This document shows positions 1 to 10,669 of a stretch of DNA of 64,000 bases, in pieces. Location of the stretch: the NCBI GenBank assembly GCA_022605955.1, contig JAKCOZ010000234.1, positions 62,001 to 126,000 of the forward strand, written 5' to 3'. Within the stretch, counting starts at the first letter, position 1, and each line of letters begins with the position of its first letter. The position numbers and the translations under genes were made by a program. The stretch is from Rallus limicola. Its lineage: Eukaryota > Chordata > Aves > Gruiformes > Rallidae. Under the pieces are notes generated by a model that did no database searches, had not been told where the DNA came from, and worked only from the letters and a program-made list of their open reading frames with translations.

Positions 1-198
1 CCTGAAAGGCATAGCTTGTCTGAAACCTCCTAACAGGACACACGAGCAGCCCCTGTCACTTTGGCTCTCAGCCTTTTCCTTTGCCTGGAAAGAGGGAACA
101 TGCCTGGAACCTCCTACGGTGCTTTTCTCGGCCCTAGCAGACTGCAGTTCAAAACATGCTAAATGTCCAGCAATAACTCCCAAAGTAAAGAAGCTAGG
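1..198 (+). repeat. Reference monomer and its internal structure
   Basis: This first copy shows the internal layout. Positions 17-32 (TGTCTGAAACCTCCTA) and 101-116 (TGCCTGGAACCTCCTA) match at 14 of 16 bases, 84 bp apart. A further TGCCTGGAA lies at 82-90. This suggests the monomer grew from shorter related units. The boundary between copies carries a 25-bp imperfect palindrome (last 8 bases plus first 17), with arms of 11 bp around GAA and one mismatch. GCAGACTGC near position 138 is a small dyad. This copy has the CAGCCCC subtype and a CpG loss at 164 (AAATGTCC instead of AAACGTCC). Confidence 0.9.
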
Positions 199-586
199 CC
201 TGAAAGGCATAGCTTGTCTGAAACCTCCTAACAGGACACACGAGCAGACCCTGTCACTTTGGCTCTCAGCCTTTTCCTTTGCCTGGAAAGAGGGAACATG
301 CCTGGAACCTCCTACGGTGCTTTTCTCGGCCCTAGCAGACTGCAGTTCAAAACATGCTAAACGTCCAGCAATAACTCCCAAAGTAAAGAAGCTAGGCCTG
401 AAAGGCATAGCTTGTCTGAAACCTCCTAACAGGACACACGAGCAGACCCTGTCACTTTGGCTCTCAGCCTTTTCCTTTGCCTGGAAAGAGGGAACATGCC
501 TGGAACCTCCTACGGTGCTTTTCTCGGCCCTAGCAGACTGCAGTTCAAAACATGCTAAACGTCCAGCAATAACTCCCAAAGTATAG

Positions 587-611
587 AAGCTAGGCCTTTC
601 AGGCCTAGCTT
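587..611 (+). repeat. Flipped palindrome core, copy 1
   Basis: The monomer boundary normally reads AAGCTAGGCCT-GAA-AGGCATAGCTT. Here the centre is TTC and the right arm is AGGCCTAGCTT, so the 11-bp arms are perfect. The right 14 bases equal the reverse complement of the left 14 bases of a normal copy, as expected from a template switch to the opposite strand. The same monomer has GTATAG instead of GTAAAG just upstream. Confidence 0.92.
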
Positions 612-1774
612 GTCTGAAACCTCCTAACAGGACACACGAGCAGACCCTGTCACTTTGGCTCTCAGCCTTTTCCTTTGCCTGGAAAGAGGGAACATGCCTG
701 GAACCTCCTACGGTGCTTTTCTCGGCCCTAGCAGACTGCAGTTCAAAACATGCTAAACGTCCAGCAATAACTCCCAAAGTAAAGAAGCTAGGCCTGAAAG
801 GCATAGCTTGTCTGAAACCTCCTAACAGGACACACGAGCAGACCCTGTCACTTTGGCTCTCAGCCTTTTCCTTTGCCTGGAAAGAGGGAACATGCCTGGA
901 ACCTCCTACGGTGCTTTTCTCGGCCCTAGCAGACTGCAGTTCAAAACATGCTAAACGTCCAGCAATAACTCCCAAAGTAAAGAAGCTAGGCCTGAAAGGC
1001 ATAGCTTGTCTGAAACCTCCTAACAGGACACACGAGCAGACCCTGTCACTTTGGCTCTCAGCCTTTTCCTTTGCCTGGAAAGAGGGAACATGCCTGGAAC
1101 CTCCTACGGTGCTTTTCTCGGCCCTAGCAGACTGCAGTTCAAAACATGCTAAACGTCCAGCAATAACTCCCAAAGTAAAGAAGCTAGGCCTGAAAGGCAT
1201 AGCTTGTCTGAAACCTCCTAACAGGACACACGAGCAGACCCTGTCACTTTGGCTCTCAGCCTTTTCCTTTGCCTGGAAAGAGGGAACATGCCTGGAACCT
1301 CCTACGGTGCTTTTCTCGGCCCTAGCAGACTGCAGTTCAAAACATGCTAAACGTCCAGCAATAACTCCCAAAGTAAAGAAGCTAGGCCTGAAAGGCATAG
1401 CTTGTCTGAAACCTCCTAACAGGACACACGAGCAGACCCTGTCACTTTGGCTCTCAGCCTTTTCCTTTGCCTGGAAAGAGGGAACATGCCTGGAACCTCC
1501 TACGGTGCTTTTCTCGGCCCTAGCAGACTGCAGTTCAAAACATGCTAAACGTCCAGCAATAACTCCCAAAGTAAAGAAGCTAGGCCTGAAAGGCATAGCT
1601 TGTCTGAAACCTCCTAACAGGACACACGAGCAGACCCTGTCACTTTGGCTCTCAGCCTTTTCCTTTGCCTGGAAAGAGGGAACATGCCTGGAACCTCCTA
1701 CGGTGCTTTTCTCGGCCCTAGCAGACTGCAGTTCAAAACATGCTAAACGTCCAGCAATAACTCCCAAAGTATAG

Positions 1775-1799
1775 AAGCTAGGCCTTTCAGGCCTAGCTT
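1775..1799 (+). repeat. Flipped palindrome core, copy 2
   Basis: This is the same flipped, perfected core, also preceded by GTATAG. It lies 1,188 bp (six monomers) after the copy at 587, so the two are copies made by block duplication rather than separate events. Confidence 0.92.
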
Positions 1800-3385
1800 G
1801 TCTGAAACCTCCTAACAGGACACACGAGCAGACCCTGTCACTTTGGCTCTCAGCCTTTTCCTTTGCCTGGAAAGAGGGAACATGCCTGGAACCTCCTACG
1901 GTGCTTTTCTCGGCCCTAGCAGACTGCAGTTCAAAACATGCTAAACGTCCAGCAATAACTCCCAAAGTAAAGAAGCTAGGCCTGAAAGGCATAGCTTGTC
2001 TGAAACCTCCTAACATGACACACGAGCAGCCCCTGTCACTTTGGTTCTCAGCCTTTTCCTTTGCCTGGAAAGAGGGAACATGCCTGGAACCTCCTACGGT
2101 GCTTTTCTCGGCCCTAGCAGACTGCAGTTCAAAACATGCTAAACGTCCAGCAATAACTCCCAAAGTAAAGAAGCTAGGCCTGAAAGGCATAGCTTGTCTG
2201 AAACCTCCTAACAGGACACACGAGCAGACCCTGTCACTTTGGCTCTCAGCCTTTTCCTTTGCCTGGAAAGAGGGAACATGCCTGGAACCTCCTACGGTGC
2301 TTTTCTCGGCCCTAGCAGACTGCAATTCAAAACATGCTAAACGTCCAGCAATAGCTCCCAAAGTAAAAATGCTAGGCCTGAAAGGCATAGCTTGTCTGAA
2401 ACCTCCTAACAGGACACACGAGCAAACCCTTTCACTTTGGCTCTCAGCCTTTTCCTTTGCCTGGAAAGAGGGAACATGCCTGGAACCTCCTACGGTGCTT
2501 TTCTCGGCCCTAGCAGACTGCAGCTCAAAACATGCTAAACGTCCAGCAATAACTCCCAAAGTAAAGAAGCTAGGCCTGAAAGGCATAGCTTGTCTGAAAC
2601 CTCCTAAAAGGACACCCGAGCAGACCCTGTCACTTTGGCTCTCAGCCTTTTCCTTTGCCTGGAAAGAGGGAACATGCCTGGAACCTCCTACGGTGCTTTT
2701 CTCGGCCCTAGCAGACTGCAGTTCAAAACATGCTAAACGTCCAGCAATAACTCCCAAAGTAAAGAAGCTAGGCCTGAAAGGCATAGCTTGTCTGAAACCT
2801 CCTAAGAGGACACACGAGCAGACCCAGTCACTTTGGCTCTCAGCCTTTTCCTTTGCCTGGAAAGAGGGAACATGCCTGGAACCTCCTACGGTGCTTTTCT
2901 CGGCCCTAGCAGACTGCAGTTCAAAACATGCTAAACGTCCAGCAATAACTCCCAAAGTAAAGAAGCTAGGCCTGAAAGGCATAGCTTGTCTGAAACCTCC
3001 TAACAGGACACACGAGCAGACCCTGTCACTTTGGATCTCAGCCTTTTCCTTTGCCTGGAAAGAGGGAACATGCCTGGAACCTCCTACGGTGCTTTTCTCG
3101 GCCCTAGCAGACTGCAGTTCAAAACATGCTAAACGTCCAGCAATAACTCCCAAAGTAAAGAAGCTAGGCCTGAAAGGCATAGCTTGTCTGAAACCTCCTA
3201 ACAGGACACACGAGCAGCCCCTGTCACTTTGGCTCTCAGCCTTTTCCTTTGCCTGGAAAGAGGGAACATGCCTGGAACCTCCTACGGTGCTTTTCTCGGC
3301 CCTAGCAGACTGCAGCTCAAAACATGCTAAACGTCCAGCAATAAATCCCAAAGTAAAGAAGCTAGGCATGAAAGGCATAGCTTGT

Positions 3386-3450
3386 CCTGTTAGGAGGTTT
3401 CAGACAAGATAGGCCTGAAAGGCATAGCTTGTCTGAAACCTCCTAAGAGG
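3386..3450 (+). repeat. Hairpin junction J1
   Basis: This is the first palindromic junction. The left arm CCTGTTAGGAGG..., the centre GGCCTGAAAGGCA and the right arm ending TCCTAAGAGG form a 65-bp inverted repeat with two mismatches (CAAGATA in the left arm, AAGAGG in the right). The preceding monomer has the AGGCATG marker. The next monomer has CAATTC. Confidence 0.93.
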
Positions 3451-4224
3451 ACACACGAGCAGACCCAGTCACTTTGGCTCTCAGCCTTTTCCTTTGCCTG
3501 GAAAGAGGGAACATGCCTGGAACCTCCTACGGTGCTTTTCTCGGCCCTAGCAGACTGCAATTCAAAACATGCTAAACGTCCAGCAATAACTCCCAAAGTA
3601 AAGAAGCTAGGCCTGAAAGGCATAGCTTGTCTGAAACCTCCTAACATGACACACGAGCAGCCCCTGTCACTTTGGTTCTCAGCCTTTTCCTTTGCCTGGA
3701 AAGAGGGAACATGCCTGGAACCTCCTACGGTGCTTTTCTCGGCCCTAGCAGACTGCAGTTCAAAACATGCTAAACGTCCAGCAATAACTCCCAAAGTAAA
3801 GAAGCTAGGCCTGAAAGGCATAGCTTGTCTGAAACCTCCTAACAGGACACACGAGCAGACCCTGTCACTTTGGCTCTCAGCCTTTTCCTTTGCCTGGAAA
3901 GAGGGAACATGCCTGGAACCTCCTACGGTGCTATTCTCGGCCCTAGCAGACTGCAGTTCTAAACATGCTAAACGTCCAGCAATAACTCCCAAAGTAAAGA
4001 AGCTAGGCCTGAAAGGCATAGCTTGTCTGAAACCTCCAAACAGGACACATGAGCAGCACCTGTCACTTTGGCTCTCAGCCTTTTCCTTTGCCTGGAAAGA
4101 GGGAACATGCCTGGAACCTCCTACGGTGCTTTTCTCGGCCCTAGCAGACTGCAGTTCAAAACATGCTAAACGTCCAGCAATAACTCCCAAAGTAAAGAAG
4201 CTAGGCATGAAAGGCATAGCTTGT

Positions 4225-4289
4225 CCTGTTAGGAGGTTTCAGACAAGCTAGGCCTGAAAGGCATAGCTTGTCTGAAACCTCCTAACAGG
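4225..4289 (+). repeat. Hairpin junction J2
   Basis: The 26-bp arms are perfect around the 13-bp centre. It is preceded by AGGCATG and followed by 12 ordinary monomers. Confidence 0.95.
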
Positions 4290-6647
4290 ACACACGAGCA
4301 GACCCTGTCACTTTGGCTCTCAGCCTTTTCCTTTGCCTGGAAAGAGGGAACATGCCTGGAACCTCCTACGGTGCTTTTCTCGGCCCTAGCAGACTGCAGT
4401 TCAAAACATGCTAAACGTCCAGCAATAACTCCCAAAGTAAAGAATCTAGGCCTGAAAGGCATAGCTTGTCTGAAACCTCCTAACAGGACACACGAGCAGC
4501 CCCTGTCACTTTGGCTCTCAGCCTTTTCCTTTGCCTGGAAAGAGGGAACATGCCTGGAACCTCCTACGGTGCTTTTCTCGGCCCTAGCAGACTGCAGTTC
4601 AAAACATGCTAAACGTCCAGCAATAACTCCCAAAGTAAAGAAGCTAGGCCTGAAAGGCATAGCTTGTCTGAAACCTCCTAACAGGACACACGAGCAGCCC
4701 CTGTCACTTTGGTTCTCAGCCTTTTCCTTTGCCTGGAAAGAGGGAACATGCCTGGAACCTCCTACGGTGCTTTTCTCGGCCCTAGCAGACTGCAGTTCAA
4801 AACATGCTAAACGTCCAGCAATAACTCCCAAAGTAAAGAAGCTAGGCCTGAAAGGCATAGCTTGTCTGAAACCTCCTAACAGGACACACGAGCAGACCCT
4901 GTCACTTTGGCTCTCAGCCTTTTCCTTTGCCTGGAAAGAGGGAACATGCCTGGAACCTCCTACGGTGCTATTCTCGGCCCTAGCAGACTGCAGTTCTAAA
5001 CATGCTAAACGTCCAGCAATAACTCCCAAAGTAAAGAAGCTAGGCCTGAAAGGCATAGCTTGTCTGAAACCTCCAAACAGGACACATGAGCAGCACCTGT
5101 CACTTTGGCTCTCAGTCTTTTCCTTTGCCTGGAAAGAGGGAACATGCCTGGAACCTCCTACGGTGCTTTTCTCGGCCCTAGCAGACTGCAGTTCAAAACA
5201 TGCTAAACGTCCAGCAATAACTCCCAAAGTAAAGAAGCTAGGCCTGAAAGGCATAGCTTGTCTGAAACCTCCTAACAGGACACCCGAGCAGACCCTGTCA
5301 CTTTGGCTCTCAGCCTTTTCCTTTGCCTGGAAAGAGGGAACATGCCTGGAACCTCCTACGGTGCTTTTCTCGGCCCTAGCAGACTGCAGTTCAAAACATG
5401 CTAAACGCCCAGCAATAACTCCCAAAGTAAAGAAGCTAGGCCTGAAAGGCATAGCTTGTCTGAAACCTCCTAACAGGACACACGAGCAGACCCTGTCACT
5501 TTGGCTCTCAGCCTTTTCCTTTGCCTGGAAAGAGGGAACATGCCTGGAACCTCCTACGGTGCTTTTCTCGGCCCTAGCAGACTGCAGTTCAAAACATGCT
5601 AAACGTCCAGCAATAACTCCCAAAGTAAAGAAGCTAGGCCTGAAAGGCATAGCTTGTCTGAAACCTCCTATCAGGACACCCGAGCAGACCCTGTCACTTT
5701 GGCTCTCAGCCTTTTCCTTTGCCTGGAAAGAGGGAACATGCCTGGAACCTCCTATGGTGCTTTTCTCGGCCCTAGCAGACTGCAGTTCAAAACATGCTAA
5801 ACGTCCAGCAATAACTCCCAAAGTAAAGAAGCTAGGCCTGAAAGGCATAGCTTGTCTGAAACCTCCTAACAGGACACACGAGCAGACCCTGTCACTTTGG
5901 CTCTCAGCCTTTTCCTTTGCCTGGAAAGAGGGAACATGCCTGGAACCTCCTACGGTGCTTTTCTCGGCCCTAGCAGACTGCAGTTCAAAACATGCTAAAC
6001 GTCCAGCAATAACTCCCAAAGTAAAGAAGCTAGGCCTGAAAGGCATAGCTTGTCTGAAACTTCCTAACAGGACACACGAGCAGACCCTGTCACTTTGGCT
6101 CTCAGCCTTTTCCTTTGCCTGGAAAGAGGGAACATGCCTGGAACCTCCTACGGTGCTTTTCTCGGCCCTAGCAGACTGCAGTTCAAAACATGCTAAACGT
6201 CCAGCAATAACTCCCAAAGTAAAGAAGCTAGGCCTGAAAGGCATAGCTTGTCTGAAACCTCCTAACAGGACACACGAGCAGACCCTGTCACTTTGGCTCT
6301 CAGCCTTTTCCTTTGCCTGGAAAGAGGGAACATGCCTGGAACCTCCTACGGTGCTTTTCTCGGCCCTAGCAGACTGCAGTTCAAAACATGCTAAACGTCC
6401 AGCAATAACTCCCAAAGTAAAGAAGCTAGGCCTGAAAGGCATAGCTTGTCTGAAACCTCCTAACAGGACACACGAGCAGCCCCTGTCACTTTGGCTCTCA
6501 GCCTTTACCTTTGCCTGGAAAGAGGGAACATGCCTGGAACCTCCTACGGTGCTTTTCTCGGCCCTAGCAGACTGCAGTTCAAAACATGCTAAACGTCCAG
6601 CAATAACTCCCAAAGTAAAGAAGCTAGGCATGAAAGGCATAGCTTGT

Positions 6648-6712
6648 CCTGTTAGGAGGTTTCAGACAAGCTAGGCCTGAAAGGCATAGCTTGTCTGAAA
6701 CCTCCTAACAGG
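6648..6712 (+). repeat. Hairpin junction J3
   Basis: The 26-bp arms are perfect. It is preceded by AGGCATG. The next monomer carries CAATTC and the one after is the CATGAC/GGTTCTC subtype. It is followed by 34 monomers, the longest run inside zone 2. Confidence 0.95.
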
Positions 6713-7501
6713 ACACACGAGCAGACCCTGTCACTTTGGCTCTCAGCCTTTTCCTTTGCCTGGAAAGAGGGAACATGCCTGGAACCTCCTACGGTGCTTT
6801 TCTCGGCCCTAGCAGACTGCAATTCAAAACATGCTAAACGTCCAGCAATAACTCCCAAAGTAAAGAAGCTAGGCCTGAAAGGCATAGCTTGTCTGAAACC
6901 TCCTAACATGACACACGAGCAGCCCCTGTCACTTTGGTTCTCAGCCTTTTCCTTTGCCTGGAAAGAGGGAACATGCCTGGAACCTCCTACGGTGCTTTTC
7001 TCGGCCCTAGCAGACTGCAGTTCTAAACATGCTAAACGTCCAGCAATAACTCCCAAAGTAAAGAAGCTAGGCCTGAAAGGCATAGCTTGTCTGAAACCTC
7101 CTAACATGACACACGAGCAGCACCTGTCACTTTGGTTCTCAGCCTTTTCCTTTGCCTGGAAAGAGGGAACATGCCTGGAACCTCCTACGGTGCTTTTCTC
7201 GGCCCTAGCAGACTGCAGTTCAAAACATGCTAAACGTCCAGCAATAACTCCCAAAGTAAAGAAGCTAGGCCTGAAAGGCATAGCTTGTCTGAAACCTCCT
7301 AACAGGACACACGAGCAGACCCTGTCACTTTGGCTCTCAGCCTTTTCCTTTGCCTGGAAAGAGGGAACATGCCTGGAACCTCCTACGGTGCTTTTCTCGG
7401 CCCTAGCAGACTGCAGTTCAAAACATGCTAAACGTCCAACAATAACTCCCAAAGTAAAGAAGCTAGGCCTGAAAGGCATAGCTTGTCTGAAACCTCCTAA
7501 A

Positions 7502-10258
7502 AGGACACCCGAGCAGACCCTGTCACTTTGGCTCTCAGCCTTTTCCTTTGCCTGGAAAGAGGGAACATGCCTGGAACCTCCTATGGTGCTTTTCTCGGCC
7601 CTAGCAGACTGCAGTTCAAAACATGCTAAACGTCCAGCAATAACTCCCAAAGTAAAGAAGCTAGGCCTGAAAGGCATAGCTTGTCTGAAACCTCCTAACA
7701 GGACACACGAGCAGACCCTGTCACTTTGGCTCTCAGCCTTTTCCTTTGCCTGGAAAGAGGGAACATGCCTGGAACCTCCTACGGTGCTTTTCTCGGCCCT
7801 AGCAGACTGCAGTTCAAAACATGCTAAACGTCCAGCAATAACTCCCAAAGTAAAGAAGCTAGGCCTGAAAGGCATAGCTTGTCTGAAACCTCCTAACAGG
7901 ACACATGAGCAGCACCTGTCACTTTGGCTCTCAGCCTTTTCCTTTGCCTGGAAAGAGGGAACATGCCTGGAACCTCCTACGGTGCTTTTCTCGGCCCTAG
8001 CAGACTGCAGTTCAAAACATGCTAAACGTCCAGCAATAACTCCCAAAGTAAAGAAGCTAGGCCTGAAAGGCATAGCTTGTCTGAAACCTCCTAACAGGAC
8101 ACACGAGCAGACCCTGTCACTTTGGCTCTCAGCCTTTTCCTTTGCCTGGAAAGAGGGAACATGCCTGGAACCTCCTACGGTGCTTTTCTCGGCCCTAGCA
8201 GACTGCAGTTCAAAACATGCTAAACGTCCAGCAATAACTCCCAAAGTAAAGAAGCTAGGCCTGAAAGGCATAGCTTGTCTGAAACCTCCTAACAGGACAC
8301 ACGAGCAGCCCCTGTCACTTTGGCTCTCAGCCTTTTCCTTTGCCTGGAAAGAGGGAACATGCCTGGAACCTCCTACGGTGCTTTTCTCGGCCCTAGCAGA
8401 CTGCAGTTCAAAACATGCTAAATGTCCAGCAATAACTCCCAAAGTAAAGAAGCTAGGCCTGAAAGGCATAGCTTGTCTGAAACCTCCTAACAGGACACAC
8501 GAGCAGACCCTGTCACTTTGGCTCTCAGCCTTTTCCTTTGCCTGGAAAGAGGGAACATGCCTGGAACCTCCTACGGTGCTTTTCTCGGCCCTAGCAGACT
8601 GCAGTTCAAAACATGCTAAACGTCCAGCAATAACTCCCAAAGTAAAGAAGCTAGGCCTGAAAGGCATAGCTTGTCTGAAACCTCCTAACAGGACACACGA
8701 GCAGACCCTGTCACTTTGGCTCTCAGCTTTTTCCTTTGCCTGGAAAGAGGGAACATGCCTGGAACCTCCTACGGTGCTTTTCTCGGCCCTAGCAGACTGC
8801 AGTTCAAAACATGCTAAACGTCCAGCAATAACTCCCAAAGTATAGAAGCTAGGCCTTTCAGGCCTAGCTTGTCTGAAACCTCCTAACAGGACACACGAGC
8901 AGACCCTGTCACTTTGGCTCTCAGCCTTTTCCTTTGCCTGGAAAGAGGGAACATGCCTGGAACCTCCTACGGTGCTTTTCTCGGCCCTAGCAGACTGCAG
9001 TTCAAAACATGCTAAACGTCCAGCAATAACTCCCAAAGTAAAGAAGCTAGGCCTGAAAGGCATAGCTTGTCTGAAACCTCCTAACAGGACACACGAGCAG
9101 ACCCTGTCACTTTGGCTCTCAGCCTTTTCCTTTGCCTGGAAAGAGGGAACATGCCTGGAACCTCCTACGGTGCTTTTCTCGGCCCTAGCAGACTGCAGTT
9201 CAAAACATGCTAAACGTCCAGCAATAACTCCCAAAGTAAAGAAGCTAGGCCTGAAAGGCATAGCTTGTCTGAAACCTCCTAACATGACACACGAGCAGCC
9301 CCTGTCACTTTGGTTCTCAGCCTTTACCTTTGCCTGGAAAGAGGGAACATGCCTGGAACCTCCTACGGTGCTTTTCTCGGCCCTAGCAGACTGCAGTTCA
9401 AAACATGCTAAACGTCCAGCAATAACTCCCAAAGTAAAGAAGCTAGGCCTGAAAGGCATAGCTTGTCTGAAACCTCCTAACAGGACACACGAGCAGACCC
9501 TGTCACTTTGGCTCTCAGCATTTTCCTTTGCCTGGAAAGAGGGAACATGCCTGGAACCTCCTACGGTGCTTTTCTCGGCCCTAGCAGACTGCAATTCAAA
9601 ACATGCTAAACGTCCAGCAATAACTCCCAAAGTAAAGATGCTAGGCCTGAAAGGCATAGCTTGTCTGAAACCTCCTAACAGGACACATTAGCAAACCCTT
9701 TCACTTTGGCTCTCAGCTTTTTCCTTTGCTTGGAAAGAGGGAACATGCCTGGAACCTCCTACGGTGCTTTTCTCGGCCCTAGCAGACTGCAGCTCAAAAC
9801 ATGCTAAACGTCCAGCAATAACTCCCAAAGTAAAGAAGCTAGGCCTGAAAGGCATAGCTTGTCTGAAACCTCCTAAAAGGACACCCGAGCAGACCCTGTC
9901 ACTTTGGCTCTCAGCCTTTTCCTTTGCCTGGAAAGAGGGAACATGCCTGGAACCTCCTACGGTGCTTTTCTCGGCCCTAGCAGACTGCAGTTCAAAACAT
10001 GCTAAACGTCCAGCAATAACTCCCAAAGTAAAGAAGCTAGGCCTGAAAGGCATAGCTTGTCTGAAACCTCCTAACAGGACACCCGAGCAGACCCTGTCAC
10101 TTTGGCTCTCAGCCTTTTCCTTTGCCTGGAAAGAGGGAACATGCCTGGAACCTCCTACGGTGCTTTTCTCGGCCCTAGCAGACTGCAGTTCAAAACATGC
10201 TAAACGTCCAGCAATAACTCCCAAAGTAAAGAAGCTAGGCCTGAAAGGCATAGCTTGT
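7502..10258 (+). repeat. Block duplication A, copy 1 (16-monomer offset)
   Basis: This block matches 10,670-13,426 at an offset of 3,168 bp. Shared markers include CTATGGTG (7,581), ACATGAGCAGCACC (about 7,904), AAATGTCC (about 8,420), the flipped core at 8,846, AAAGATGC with ACATTAGCAAACCC (about 9,637-9,700) and CAGCTC (9,790). I saw three base differences: CTTTACC at about 9,322, CAGCATTTTCC at about 9,520 and CTGGAACC at about 9,750. Confidence 0.9.
8846..8870 (+). repeat. Flipped palindrome core, copy 3
   Basis: The core has perfect 11-bp arms around TTC and carries the linked GTATAG marker. The preceding monomer has CAGCTTTTTCC. It sits in the first copy of the 3,168-bp-offset duplication. 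Confidence 0.92.
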
Positions 10259-10669
10259 CTGAAACCTCCTAACAGGACACACGAGCAGACCCTGTCACTT
10301 TGGCTCTCAGCCTTTTCCTTTGCCTGGAAAGAGGGAACATGCCTGGAACCTCCTACGGTGCTTTTCTCGGCCCTAGCAGACTGCAGTTCAAAACATGCTA
10401 AACGTCCAGCAATAACTCCCAAAGTAAAGAATCTAGGCCTGAAAGGCATAGCTTGTCTGAAACCTCCTAACAGGACACACGAGCAGACCCTGTCACTTTG
10501 GATCTCAGCCTTTTCCTTTGCCTGGAAAGAGGGAACATGCCTGGAACCTCCTACGGTGCTTTTCTCGGCCCTAGCAGACTGCAGTTCAAAACATGCTAAA
10601 CGTCCAGCAATAACTCCCAAAGTAAAGAAGCTAGGCCTGAAAGGCATAGCTTGTCTGAAACCTCCTATC

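Larger units (their letters stand above)
1..3385 (+). repeat. Zone 1: junction-free, 17 monomers
   Basis: Seventeen monomers run in strict 198-bp phase without a hairpin junction. Most of the first ten are nearly identical, with CAGACCC and GGCTCTC. Two carry a flipped palindrome core six monomers apart (587 and 1,775), so the start of the window looks like a 6-monomer higher-order repeat. Variation rises after about 1,980, where the CATGAC/GGTTCTC subtype and a divergent copy with CAATTC, AATAGCTCC and AAAAATGC (2,323-2,425) appear. Confidence 0.85.

Noticed and set aside
1..198. CENP-B box in the monomer
   Set aside because: The core TTCG followed by CGGG at the required spacing is absent on both strands in the consensus and in the variants inspected.
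3386..3450. Junctions as insertion sequences or miniature transposons
   Set aside because: The inserted 47 bp is made entirely of satellite sequence (26 bp inverted, 21 bp direct) and there is no target-site duplication of foreign DNA.
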